A DNA stretch of 64,000 nt from Prorocentrum cordatum (GCA_963575745.1 CAUYUJ010002102.1:84501-148500), one strand, 5' to 3'; counted from the stretch's first letter, positions 30,295 to 40,464 are shown. Notes: generated by a model not told the origin, from the letters alone. Numbers and translations are program-made.

Positions 30295-30632
30295 CCGGAG
30301 GCGCCGGGAAAATCAGCCACGTGCGCTGATTCTCATTCCCCCCCCCCTTTGCTATCCGCCCCTTTCGCCCGGCCCGAATGTTCCCTGACCTTCCAGGAGG
30401 ACTAAAAAATAGCACCCGAACTAAAAGCCTATCCTAGAGCTATTTTTATACGTCTTGGTTTTTTAGGCTGTTTCGCTCAGCTGTTCTAGGTGTTTGGGCC
30501 TCCAGTGCTAAAAAATGGCTCTCTGGAAGGTCAGGGTTCCCGGAGGCGCCGGGAAAATCAGCCACGTGCGCTGATTCTCATTCCCCCCCCCCCCCTTTGC
30601 TGTCCCCCCTCTCGCCCGGCCCGAATGTTCCC
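30295..30632. repeat. 90-bp direct duplication split by a 154-bp inverted-repeat element
   Basis: A ~90-bp unit (CCCGGAGGCGCCGGGAAAAT ... GCCCGGCCCGAATGTT) occurs at 30295-30382 and 30537-30629. Between them lies 30383-30536, whose ends are CCCTGACCTTCCAGG and TCTGGAAGGTCAGGG, a 14/15 terminal inverted repeat. The simplest history is a tandem duplication with the small element inserted at the junction. At most TT is duplicated around the element. Confidence 0.8.
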
Positions 30633-30678
30633 CATAGCGAGCCCAGGCCCGGGTCTGGGCCCGCTTCTCGTTCTGGGC

Positions 30679-30919
30679 GACCCAAAAGGGGGTCCAGCTG
30701 CAAGGGGGTGGTGCAACAGATTTGGGGCAATTGTATTGCAAACGTATTGCGCTGGAGAATTGTATTGCATTGTATTGCCACTAATGTATTGCACGCGAAA
30801 ATCCAGCAATACATTTGCGCCCCAGAATGTATTGCACGCCTCAATGTATTGCAACCCCATAAATCTATTGCACCAAATCTATTGCACCACCCCCTTGTCG
30901 CTGGACCCCCTTTTGGGTC
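30679..30919. repeat. 241-bp element with ~46-bp terminal inverted repeats
   Basis: GACCCAAAAGGGGGTCCAGC, then AAGGGGGTGGTGCAA and AGATTTGG at the left end, are repeated as the reverse complement at the right end with very few mismatches. The interior holds about ten TGTATTGCA/CTATTGCA words. It looks like a miniature inverted-repeat transposable element. No target-site duplication is obvious. Confidence 0.8.
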
Positions 30920-31118
30920 AACCCGACTCATGCAGAGGACCTGTCCACGGCCTCCGGCAGCGCCCCCTCGGCCTCGCCGCGCCGCGCGCCGGGCAGCGCG
31001 GGCAGGGCGGCGGCCAGGCAGGGCCACGACGAGGGCGCCGAGGCCCAGGAGGCCAGGGGGAAGAGGAGGGGGAGGAGGAGGAGGAGGGGGAGGGGGAGGA
31101 GGAGGAGGGGGAGGAGGA

Positions 31119-31182
31119 TCGGAAGGCCGAGATTCGCAGCGATTGATCGGCCAGGCCGTGTGTGTCCACGCGGAAGGCGGAG
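31119..31182 (+). repeat. 22-bp direct repeat at the 5' end of the reverse-transcriptase frame
   Basis: CGGAAGGC(C/G)GAGATTCGCAG occurs at about 31119 and 31161, 42 bp apart and in phase with the reverse-transcriptase frame. The in-frame TGA at 31144 lies between them. Removing one 42-bp period would join an upstream acidic frame to the reverse transcriptase. AAG|GC at both copies would fit a 42-nt GC-AG intron, but a local duplication is equally possible. Confidence 0.7.
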
Positions 31183-33174
31183 ATTCGCAGCGCTGTCGGG
31201 CCCTACCAGTATGGCGTCCTGGAGCCGGGCGGGGCCGAAGCCTTGCAGAAAACGATCACCGCCCACGCAGAGTCGCACCCCGACTGGGCTTTCATCAGCG
31301 TGGACGTCCGGTCAGCTTTCCGCCGCCTCCGCCGCAGGCGCCTTTTCCGGGCCCTCCGCACGCGGTGCCCTGACTTGGAGCTGCTCGCCCGGTCAATCTA
31401 CGACCGGGGAGGGGTGCACGCGGTCGCAGGGGAGGGCGAGGCCAGCTCCACGGTCGTCCAGTGGTTGGGCCTGGACGAGGGTTGCCCACTTTCCCCAGCG
31501 CTGTGGGGCATATTCCTGGCGGGCCCCCTCGACGAGCTGAACGCCCGGTTGCGCACGTTGCACGCTGAGGCCAAGGCGGTCGCCTTCTTGGATGACGTCT
31601 ACCTGTGGGTTCCCCGGGAGTGCGCCTCCGCAGCCCTGCGGCTCACGACGGAACTCCTCGCGAACACGGGCCTCGAGGTCCACGGTGGGAAGACCAAGGT
31701 CTGGGTGCCGGCGGCCGCGGGCGAGCTGCCAGACGGGCTCCGCCACGTGGCCGTGCCAGCGCTGCCCTGCTTGGGCAGCACCCTGCCGTTCATGAGGAAC
31801 CACAGGGTGACGGAGGAGGACGGCGACGACTGGCGCGACGTCACCGCTGGGGTGGGGGCCGCTGACGAGGTGCCTCGGGCCGTAACGCGCCTGCAGAGTT
31901 TTAACGAGAGGCTCCAGTCCTTGGCCATGGCTGGGCTCCCCATTCACGAGGCCTTCGTGCTGCTGCGCAACTTCGTGAACGGCTCCACCACCTACGCCCA
32001 GAGAGCACGCCCAGGAGCCCCCGAGACGTGGAGGCCCTACGACGACTGGGTCGTCCACTTCGTGGGTGAGTGGCTCGGCGGGCCGCTGTCTGCAGTGTCG
32101 CGGGCTGTGCTGTTCTTGCCGGCCAGAGAAGGAGGGGGCGGCTTCTCTTCTGCCGAGCAGCGCGCCGACCCGGCCACCCTGGGTTCTTGGTCAACCACGT
32201 GGCGGGCAGTGCTCGCCGCGCAGGGCCTGTCCACGCTGGACGAGAGCGAACGCGCCGCCCCAGGCTTCCACGCGGTGCTTGCGCAGGCCCGCCAGCGCAC
32301 CGGCACCCGCAGGTGTGCCGGCGGAGGTCCTTCCCAGCGCGACCTGACGCGGTCGGCACAGGCCCGAGAGCGCCGGCAGCTGGGGCAGGCGCTTGACCCG
32401 GAGGGAGCGAGCCTTCTGCGCAGCCAGGGGGCGGAAGGGGGCGCGTGGCTGCAAGTGCCTCGCCGCGACGAGCACACGCTGGCCGACGACGAGTTCTGCG
32501 TGGCCTACCGCCGCCGCTTGCTCTTCGCGGACCCAGCGGGGCAGGGCGGGGCGCCGTGCCAACACCGCTCACGCCGGACGGACCACCCGTGCGCATCGGT
32601 GGCGCGCCAGCGCTACGGGAGCCACGCCTGCTGCTGCGACAAGGGCCCGGGCTTCTGTCGTAGGCACAACAGATGCCGCGACGCGCTGGCAGCCTGGTGC
32701 AAGCGAGAGTGGGGAGAGGAAGAGGCACTCACCGAGCAAGCGTGCCCAAGATGGGACCGCGTGCGCGCAGACGGCACCATGGAGAGGGCAGTCCTCGACG
32801 TGGTGTTGCCGCACGACCCCGTCAGCTCCGGCCCCCTCGCCATCGACGTGAGCGTGGTCGAGGTCACCACACCAGACCCGGGCTTGGCAGCGGCCAGGTC
32901 TCGGCGCGACGGCCAGGCGGCCGCCGATCGGGAGCGAACAAAACACCAACGCTACCCGGGAGGCGGACTGCTGGCCGCTGCGCTCGAGACGGGCGGGCGG
33001 TGGGGCTCGGAGTTCCGCCGCTGGGCCAAGGCTGCGGCGCCCGGAGGCCTCCGGCGCGCGGAGGCGCTGGCCGACCTGCGCCAGAGCTTGGCCGCGGCCC
33101 TGCAGCGCGGGGTAGCCGCGCAGCTGCTCTCCGGCGCGGCCGGCCTCCCGCGCCCCTGGCAGAGGCCTCACTAG
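31147..33174 (+). CDS. Reverse transcriptase with C-terminal restriction-like endonuclease (5'-truncated)
   Basis: The frame is open from just after the TGA at 31144 and has no convincing ATG; residues are counted from the GTG at 31162. Residues 12-45 match the segment before motif A. Motif A is FISVDVRSAF (Asp48), motif B GLDEGCPLSP (103-112), motif C AFLDDVYLW (Asp144, Asp145), then LEVHGGKTK (171-179) and CLGS (203-206). The fingers motifs 0-2 and any N-terminal DNA-binding fingers are absent. The C-terminus carries a Cys/His cluster (HACCCDKGPGFCRRHNRC, 488-505), then LDVVLP (545-550), IDVSVVEVT (561-569) and KHQRYPGG (594-601). That is the order of the CCHC plus PD-(D/E)xK endonuclease of R2/NeSL-type elements. 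Such enzymes nick a target and prime reverse transcription from the nick. The core is free of stops and frameshifts, so the copy is young, though truncated. Leu replaces the usual Ala/Val in the catalytic xxDD box. Confidence 0.88.
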   Translation, partial: SARPCVSTRKAEIRSAVGPYQYGVLEPGGAEALQKTITAHAESHPDWAFISVDVRSAFRRLRRRRLFRALRTRCPDLELLARSIYDRGGVHAVAGEGEASSTVVQWLGLDEGCPLSPALWGIFLAGPLDELNARLRTLHAEAKAVAFLDDVYLWVPRECASAALRLTTELLANTGLEVHGGKTKVWVPAAAGELPDGLRHVAVPALPCLGSTLPFMRNHRVTEEDGDDWRDVTAGVGAADEVPRAVTRLQSFNERLQSLAMAGLPIHEAFVLLRNFVNGSTTYAQRARPGAPETWRPYDDWVVHFVGEWLGGPLSAVSRAVLFLPAREGGGGFSSAEQRADPATLGSWSTTWRAVLAAQGLSTLDESERAAPGFHAVLAQARQRTGTRRCAGGGPSQRDLTRSAQARERRQLGQALDPEGASLLRSQGAEGGAWLQVPRRDEHTLADDEFCVAYRRRLLFADPAGQGGAPCQHRSRRTDHPCASVARQRYGSHACCCDKGPGFCRRHNRCRDALAAWCKREWGEEEALTEQACPRWDRVRADGTMERAVLDVVLPHDPVSSGPLAIDVSVVEVTTPDPGLAAARSRRDGQAAADRERTKHQRYPGGGLLAAALETGGRWGSEFRRWAKAAAPGGLRRAEALADLRQSLAAALQRGVAAQLLSGAAGLPRPWQRPH

Positions 33175-33179
33175 CTCAT

Positions 33180-33640
33180 ACCGTGCGTGGCGTACCCCGC
33201 CTGCCCCTCTTTCCTCCGCCCGCCTCCCCCCCTCGGCCCCCGCTGTCTCCGCAGCCGGTCTCCGAGGGTCCCCCTCTCCCCCCCGGGTTTGGCCGTCTCC
33301 TCGGCTCCCCCCGGGGGTCGTCTCGGCCCGTGGCCCGGCCCGTGTGCCTCCTTCCTTTCCTTGCTTGGCTCCCTTGCCTTCCTCGGCTTGCTCCTCTCCC
33401 CCCCTCGTCCTCCTTCTGTGCCTTGCCCTTTCTTGGTGGTGTGTGTCTCTCTCGGCTCCCTTGTCTCCCTGCTTCCCCCTCCTCGCGTCCCTCGGCCTGG
33501 TCGTCGTCGTCCTCGTTCTCCCTCCCTCCCTCCCTCTCTCCCTCCCTCCCTCTCCCTGCTCCTTGGCTTGCCCTCGCTGGCTCCCCTCGTCGTCCTGCTT
33601 GTCGGCCTGCCTTCGTTGGCCCTTCGTGCTTAATTAATTT
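33180..33640 (+). repeat. Pyrimidine-rich 3' flank of the reverse transcriptase
   Basis: CT-rich DNA with CCCTCCCTCC at 33520-33560, ending in TTAATTAATTTGGGGTGACA. It may include the element's 3' untranslated region. No poly-A or duplication marking the end was found. Confidence 0.5.
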
Positions 33641-33794
33641 GGGGTGACAGATGTAGACTCCGCAGGGAAACGCGGAGCGTGTCCTGAGTGGCGCCGGCTG
33701 TGTGGACGGACGCTCCCATTTCTCTCCCCTTCGCTTCTTGTCCGCCCTCTCTTGTCCCTTGCTCGCGTCTTGCCCGCTTTCTTCTCTTCTCAGC

Positions 33795-34010
33795 CGGGAG
33801 GAGGAGGAGGAGGAGGAGGAGGAAGGAGGAGGAGGAGGAGGAGGAGGAGGGGAGGAGGGGGGGGGGAGGGAGGGGGGAGGAGGAGGGGAGGGGAGGGGGG
33901 GGGAGGGAGGAAGGAGGAGGAGGAGGAGGAGGAGGAGGAGGAGTGAGAAGGAGAGGGAGGAGGGAGAGGAAGAGGATGAGGACTCCTCCTCCTCCTCCTC
34001 CTCCTCCTTT
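33795..34010 (+). repeat. GGA array followed by a short CTC run
   Basis: GGA/GGGA repeats (33797-33945), then a CTCCTCCTCC run at 33982-34008. The CTC run is inverted relative to the GGA array, so it could fold back. Confidence 0.85.
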
Positions 34011-34105
34011 CTAGCTGCCATCTGGGCCTAAGATATTGTCAGGGCAGCCCAGACCGCCACCATGCGATTCCTCGGACCGAGCAGACAGAAGGGGCGGCGG
34101 CCCGC

Positions 34106-36499
34106 ATGATGGCAGCACTCTCAGCCTCTCTCGCTGTGCTCCTCTTCTGCCAGCTCTCGGCCAAGCCCGACAGGCTCGCGGTGAGATACGAGGAGAACAA
34201 CAAAGTCGACATCATCGTGGGGACATCACGCAGACGACACGTCATTACGCAGCACCGCCGAGGCAACACGAGATACTACGACGCGGGCTGGCAACCAAGG
34301 GAAGAGATCAACCGCAGCACGGGCACCATCATCGACATCCAGGAGCCGCAGCTCAGTGGAAGAGGTCTCGTGATCACCCTGCATCACGACCAGACGCTGC
34401 TGATCATAGGATACTACAGACCGCCACAGTACTACGCTAAGACGAGCAGAGGGTTCAACTGGATAGAAGAAACCAAAAGACAGAAGCGTAATTGTCGCGG
34501 GCGACCTCAACGATGGCAACGGCATCACACAGAAAGGAGGACGACCAGATACACCAGCGCTCGAAGAAGGCGGATCGCCAGAACGACTACCAGGCGGTGC
34601 GGGGCAGAAGGCTCGCACCTACGCCGACCGCCATTTCGGAGAGAAGAACGCGAGGTACATCATGATACTGAGGAGCATGACCGAGACGATGATATCTCAA
34701 GGACCCCCGTTAATACGCTGCCGATCCAGACGAGACGTACCAGTGCAAGTGACCTTGCTACGACAACAAGTACGACAGCGACCTCAGCCAACGAGACGGG
34801 GAAAGGACAGCCTCGCGCTCGCAGCTCGACATGGACGACACAGAGGAGAAGTCATCGAGAAGGTAGAGCAGAGGACAGCGGACCCAGCAGGAAAGGGAGT
34901 CGATCAGCTCTTCACGGACAACAACACCACCCTCGTAGGGACAGCGCAGAAGTACTACTGCCAGGCGCCGAAACTGACGGACTACCGCGAGAGGCTCACG
35001 AATTACACCGAGAGGCTAATCGCACGCCTGCGGCCGAATCGTCGCCTCCCCCGTTTTGCACGGACGAGCTCGAATCCAGGGACCTCCCAGGGACGGTCGT
35101 TGACCCACCCAGGCCCCAGGAAGAGACAGAGCCGGAGGGCAATCCACACGCCACAGACAAACAGCCGATCACGGAGATGTGCGAGAACGAGAAAAAGCTG
35201 CACGACACCACGAAGACACGCCAACGGCAGCGACGACGAGCACAACGACAACGCACAGAGCAACGAGTCGAAGAACTATCACGAGCAGGAGGAAGACACG
35301 AACCACGCAAGAGGGACATCTGGACGGTTACTACGGCAAACCTCACGAAGCAGGCATGGCTTGATTTTTGGCGACTTCCAGGAGGACCAGACGGCATGGA
35401 AGGCACCGAGAATAATGCCCAGCACCTGGAGGCCATCCCACACAACGCCGAGGAGAAGGAATATTACGAGAACGACTTGGAGAAAAAGATAAAGGAAGAC
35501 TACAAGGAGATCGCCAAACGCCACAAACGAGCACGCCTACGACGAGCAGCACCACCAACGGCGGCACCAACGGAGATATGGCGACTACTACTACGCCCAC
35601 CGAAGGCGGAACACCAACCACGCCAACGACACGGCCTGGGACTTCAAGCAGAAGACGGAGAACACTTAAGAAAGTTACCGAAGGCCGCCTTGCGATCAAC
35701 GAGTGCATCAATTACTACCAGTGCTTCACGAGCCGAAGAACAACGCAAGCTACAACTACGCGTCCACCATGAAGGACATGTACAACGCGTTCGCCAGCTG
35801 CAGGTGACTTACACGGACACGACCAACGGCAACATCACGCAGGATCACTGGGACCACGGAGAACAACGATACCACAGGGCGACGTTCAACATCGAGTACA
35901 GGGAAACACCTGGCCAGGAGCTGGGAGAACAAGTGGACGCGGCCTCGCTCGACAGCCCCCGCACCCGCGTGTGGACCGAAATGGCGAACTACACGGGGCG
36001 CGTGTTCGACGCAGGAGCGGAGCGCGACTACCTCGAGAAATACTACACGGACGTCATTGAGTGGCAGGGCCGAGAAGATAGCAGACAGCATCCCAATCTT
36101 CCTCGCACGCAAGAACAAGGGCAAAGGAGGGGGCATCACGGAGAAGTGCAGGCTTCAGTTCCAGGCGAAGTCAACGGACACGCAGCTGGAGACGAGCAGC
36201 AAGATCGGGGCGGTGCCGCACGGAGAACGAGAACTGGGACGTCTCGCCAGAACGACACGGAGAGAGGAGCAGCACAATATGATGTGCGTGAGCGGACGGC
36301 GCGGCACTGTCCTGCCCCAGCGAGCGTGGCCCCTCAGGCCACCCCGTTTTTACGCACCAGCGCACGATTCCACGAGCTGGTCAGGGAAGGAAGCCCTCCT
36401 CCTCCGCCTCCGACCGAGACCTCCTCCCACTCCGAGGCCCGAGCTTCCCTGACTAATTTGTCGTGCACCGACCTCCCCCGCCCCCACCCGAAGGGCTGA
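34106..36499 (+). pseudogene. Decayed gene with endonuclease/exonuclease/phosphatase-like start
   Basis: One frame is open for 797 codons from a good ATG, but coding character (G/C third positions, varied peptide) moves between frames. At 34106-34485 the opening frame gives a hydrophobic leader (MMAALSASLAVLLFCQL) and later SGRGLVITLHHDQ and LLIIGYYRPPQ. At about 34485-35040 the next frame gives VIVAGDLNDGNGITQ, then QKYYCQAPKLTDYRERL. At 35320-35520 the first frame returns (DFWRLPGGPDG, EKKIKEDYKEIAKRH). At 35530-35800 the third frame is best (DTAWDFKQKTEN, STMKDMYNAFASC), and at 36057-36440 the second (EKIADSIPIFLARKNKGKG). 'YYRPP ... VAGDLN' is the signature order of LINE-type APE/EEP endonucleases. 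I infer a retroelement or EEP gene broken by several indels; the rest is unrecognised. The 797-codon frame itself should not be taken as the protein. Confidence 0.4.
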
Positions 36500-37239
36500 G
36501 AAGACGGGGCAGTAGAGGAACCAGCGAGAGGGCACCCGATAGCGGGTGCTACCCTGCCCGCAGACCCCTGCGCGGGGGAGGACGGTGCAGGCAGGGCCCG
36601 AGCGTCTCAGTGACGCCCGCGACCCCCTTTCAGAAAAGCGACCTCAGTTAGGCCACACAAATTTATTAAGCAGCACAGCGCGCAGCGATAGTGCAGCACC
36701 GAACTGGCCCGAGAGCTCGATCGATCGATCCTCCTTTCTCCTCCTTTCTCCTCCTCCTCCTCCTCCGCCTCCTCCTTCTGCTAACTCCTCCCGCCTCCCG
36801 CCTCCTGCCTTCTCATCCCCCCGCCTGGAGCCGCCGGGCTGCCGCCCGACACTAGCGAAGGTTTTCGTTTCGCTTGACCTCGGAGCGCCACAGACTTTCA
36901 CTCAAATTGTGCTCCTGTTCATGGTGATGGGCTTCAGCATGTCGTAACCATGGTGGCTTTTGGCTTTGTTGTGTGCGATTCATTGTTCGTGGTGTCCAGT
37001 GTTTTGATGGATCTAGCACACCAGCGCACGGTGTGACGGATGTGTTTTCGCGGACGGTGTGATTATTTCTGTGAGAAGGTGTGTTTGTCTTTCTTTTTTC
37101 GTGCTGGTGCCATCCTGCTCCTCACGATCCTAGTGAACCTTGTGGGCTTCGTCCTCTTCGTCGGCTTGTTCTATTGAGTCCTCATGTCGATCCTTTCTGA
37201 CGGTTGTCCCTGAGCGCTGACGTAAAGCAACAGCCTGGC
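36500..37239. other. Unique stretch with a small CTC tract
   Basis: A CTCCTCC tract at 36730-36780 and CGATCGATCGATCC at 36718. From 36900 to 37150 the DNA is unusually T/G-rich for this window (GTGTGACGGATGTGTTTTCG). No gene is recognised. Confidence 0.35.
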
Positions 37240-38370
37240 GAAGGGCCCAATCATATGCAGCTGCGAGCATCGCGAGGCAGGTGAGAAGAAGGATGGGGAG
37301 TCGGGAGGGCGACATGGGCGGAGGGGCGCATGTGATACCTGCCGCTCGGGCCTTCGGTGGAGCTCCATATGTGGCCACGAAGCGTGTGAGGGGTGTGCCG
37401 AAACGGAGACGGGTACCGCATGCGAGCCCTGTCGCTGGGCCCTGCGGTGGAGCTCCCAATGGGGCCACGAAGCGTGTGAGGGGTGTGGGTGGAGCTTCCT
37501 GTGGGGCCACGGAACGTGTGAGGGGTGTGGCGACATGGAGGCGGGTACCGCATGCGAGCCCTGCCTCTGGGGCCTTCCGTGAAGTTCCCCATTGGGTCAT
37601 GAAACGTGTGAGGGGTGCGCCGAAATAGGGGCGGGTGCCGCACGCGAGCCTTTCCACTGGAGCCCTCGGTGGAGCTCCCTGTGGGGCCTCGAAGCGTGTG
37701 GGGCGTGTGCCGATATGGAGGCGGGTACCGCGTGTGAGCCCTGCCATTGGGGCCTTCGGTGGAGCGCCCTATGGGGCCACGAGACGTGTGAGGGGTGTGC
37801 CGAAGTTGTGGCGGGTACTGCACGTGAGTCCTGCCACTGCGTCCTCCAGTGGAGCTCCCGGTAGGGCCACGAAACGTGTGAGGGGTGTGCCTGCCGGAAT
37901 GGGCGGGCACTGCAGTGCTGCATGCGAGCCCTGCCATTGAGGTCTTCGGTGACGCTCTCCATGGGGCCACGACACGTGTGAGGGGTGTGCCGAATTTGAA
38001 GCGGGTGCCGCATGCGAGCCCTGCCGCTGGAGCTTTCGGTGGGGCTCCAGGCCACGAAGCTTGTGAGGGTATGTCGAAATGGAGGCGTGTACCGCATGCG
38101 AACCCTGCTAGTCGGGCCGTCGGTGGAGCTCCCTATGGGGCCACGAAAAGTGTGACGGGTGTGTTAAAATTGGGGCGGGTACCGCATGCGAGTCCTGCCA
38201 CTGGGGCCGTCCCCTATGGGGCCTCGAAGCGTGTGAGGGGTGTGTCGGAATGGACATGCGGAGGGCAGAGGCAGGCATGAGGGAGGAGGCGGAGGAGGGA
38301 GGAGTGCGACGCGGGGTGCTGTCTTTTCGAAACGAGGACCCAACACACAGGATGGTCGGGAAAAGGCGTT
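37240..38370. repeat. Satellite-bearing element copy 1 (90-bp units)
   Basis: A 5' flank (CATATGCAGC, GCATCGCGAGGCAGGTGAGA, AGGATGGGGAG) leads into about eleven copies of a 90-bp unit: GGTGGAGCTCC(C)TATGGGG, CCACGAAGCGTGTGAGGGGT, GTGCCGAAAT and GGTACCGCATGCGAGCCCTG. The marker GTGTGAGGGGTGTG recurs near 37384, 37474, 37513 (short unit), 37603, 37693, 37783, 37873, 37972, 38059, 38149 and 38230. A 3' flank (ACATGCGGAGGGCAGAGGCA) follows. Both flanks and units recur at 42060-42840. Minus-strand frames show a 30-residue RHTPHTLRGPTGSSTEGPSG-type repeat, which is only the translated satellite unless shown otherwise. Confidence 0.9.
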
Positions 38371-38790
38371 CTCATCCCCTCTCCGCCTCCCCCCCGCTCG
38401 GCCTCGCCGCTCCGCCTCTTCACGTGGAGGAGGTGGAGGAGGATTGGAGCCAGCTGGGGGTCGAAGGTGGCCCAGGACTGGTTCAGGCGGGCAGCAAGTG
38501 GGGGGGGGGGGGGGGGCGGGGCGACGTGCGAGGCGCTGGGTTCGAATAGCTGTTTTGTTCCGCATTGTTCTGCGCCCAGCGGCCGTTTTCAGTTTCGGGG
38601 CTGGGGACCGTCAAACAGGGATCCAGGGTGAAAATTGCCCCAGGTGGATCCCAGTAAGGATCCGGGGACCGACTTTGATCGGGTCTGGTTTCGTCCCCCC
38701 CGCCCCCTCTCCCTCTTGACAAATTCTATTTTTCTGGTGGCCAATCCAGTTCAGACACCCTGGTCGCCTCCGAAAGGGGGATGGGGCAGC
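38371..38790. other. Spacer, no gene recognised
   Basis: Contains a poly-G run at 38500-38516. No supported frame. Confidence 0.35.
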
Positions 38791-38795
38791 GGAGT

Positions 38796-39590
38796 AGGGA
38801 GAGGAGGAGGAGGAGGAGGAGGAGGAGGAGGAGGAGGAGTAGGATGAGGAGGAGGAGGAGGAGGAGGGGGAGGGGGAGGAGGAGGAGGAGGAGGGGGGAT
38901 GAGGAGGAGAGGGAGGAGTGAAGGGGGAGTAGGATGAGGAGGATGAGAGGAGAGGAGGAGGAGGAGGATGAGGAGGAGGAGGAGGAGAGGGAAGGATGGA
39001 GGAGGAGGAAGCAGAAGGAGGAGAGGACGGAGCAAAGGGAGAGGGGAGGGTGGGGGACTGGAGGAAGGAGAGGCGGAGGAGGAGGAGCAGACGGTTTCGT
39101 CGATGCTCCTCTTTCCTCCCTCCTCCTCCGCCTCCTCTTCCTCCACCTCCTCCCCCTTTTCCTCCTTCTGCTGCTCAGTCTCTCCTCCTCCTTTCTGCTC
39201 CTCCTCCTCCCTCCTCCTCCTGCTCCTCCTCCTGTTCTTCCTCCTCCGACTCCTCCGGCTCCTCTGGTCCCTCCGGCTCTTTCGACTCCTCCAACTTGCC
39301 CCCTCCCGACGCTCCCCCGCAGGAGGGCGCCGAAGTCCCCAGCGGCCCTGGCCCGCTGGAGGGCCAGCGCGCGGTGCAGCGCCCGCGGTCGAGGTCGCCG
39401 CCGCCTCTGAGAGCGCGGCGAAGCCCAGACGGCCCTCCTCGTTCCTCCTTCTCCCTCCTCCTCCCTCCTCCTCCTCTCCTTCCCTCCTTCCTCCTCCTCC
39501 TCCTCCTCCTCCTCCTCCGTCTCCTCCTTCCTCCTCCTCCTCCTCCTCCTCCTCCTCCTCCTCCTCCTCCTCCTCTTCACTCGAGTAGTA
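38796..39590 (+). repeat. GGA tracts followed by CTC tracts
   Basis: GGA-rich DNA (38796-39090) is followed by CTC-rich DNA (39105-39300 and 39462-39585). The two halves are inverted with respect to each other. Between them (39300-39460) is a GC-rich patch without a recognisable gene. Confidence 0.85.
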
Positions 39591-39976
39591 GCACGCGTGC
39601 GCGCCCGCCGCTATTCTGGCCCACAGCGTGCAATCGGACCAATACAGGTAGTGAGAGGGAAAAGGACAATCGCTCTGTTATCTCTCATGTTACCAGTGCC
39701 GTCCAAGGGTCTTGCATCCTTGCCGCGTGTCCTTGCTACGGTCGAACATCCGGTTAAGAAATCTCCTCCCAAAAAGTTTGTCGGAGATTGATCGACCTCC
39801 TACCCTGACACATCGATTAGTGAATTGGCCGTTTTCGGTTCGCGAGAGGGCTTCGCGGCCGTCATCTTTGCGGATCCAGGTCCGTCGGTTTCGGTCCCAG
39901 GCCGATTTCATTAAGGGGAGGTTTACTAAAGGCAGGTTTGTCCAACGCCGAGTTTGGCCAGCGTTTCTCGTCGAAC
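39591..39976. other. Unique stretch upstream of family H
   Basis: CCAAGGGTCTTGCATCCTTG at 39704 recurs as CCAAGGGTCTTGCGTCCTTG at 40248, so part of this stretch is duplicated around element H. No supported gene. Confidence 0.4.
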
Positions 39977-40130
39977 ATGCGAGAAAGTTGGCCCAGTGTC
40001 TTGAGCTCCTTCGCCTTTTCAGCGTCAGCAGCGGACATGAGCCCAGGTTTTGCTCAAGGCACTGTCGGGAAGCTGGCCCAGATTTCTTGAGTTCTATGTT
40101 TCTTGATCGTACGTTCGGCTGTACAGCCAA
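39977..40130. repeat. Dispersed element, family H copy 2
   Basis: GAAAGTTGGCCCAGTGTCTT, then TTGAGCTCCTTCGCC and GGGAAGCTGGCCCAGATTTC, match 20548-20695 in order. The minus-strand translation keeps ELKKSGPASR...NLG-x-C. Confidence 0.6.
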
Positions 40131-40310
40131 CGCGCCCAGCAAGGACGCGCGCCTTCATCTAGGGTGCCCTTGTGCCCTTGCCTTTGCGGCCCGCTCTTTG
40201 CCGTCTTCGCTGGTCGCCCGCCGCCCAGAGAATCCCAGCCTCGGCCTCCAAGGGTCTTGCGTCCTTGCCACCCGTCCTCACCGTACACGTCTTGACGGCA
40301 CCCTCAATCT

Positions 40311-40445
40311 CGACGGGCGGCGACGGGGCGGCGACGGGGCGGCGACGGCGAGCACGGAGCCGCCGCATCGCCGGCCAGGCCCAGACGACCGGCGGCGACA
40401 GAGCTGCGGCGGCGAGCACGGAGCCGGACCGACTCCTCGGGGGGG
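40311..40445. repeat. GGCGAC repeat related to the 74-bp minisatellite
   Basis: CGACGGGCGGCGACGGGGCG repeats and CAGGCCCAGACGACCGGCGG match the core of the 12445-12785 unit. A GAGCACGGAGCCG word occurs twice here (40355, 40416). Confidence 0.6.
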
Positions 40446-40464
40446 CCTCGAGAGGCGGTTCCAC

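Noticed and set aside
37251-37970. 239-codon minus-strand frame with 30-residue repeats
   Set aside because: It is open because the satellite unit is 90 bp. One shortened unit and the second array shift the pattern, and codon use is not biased. Kept as a finding about the satellite, not as a gene.
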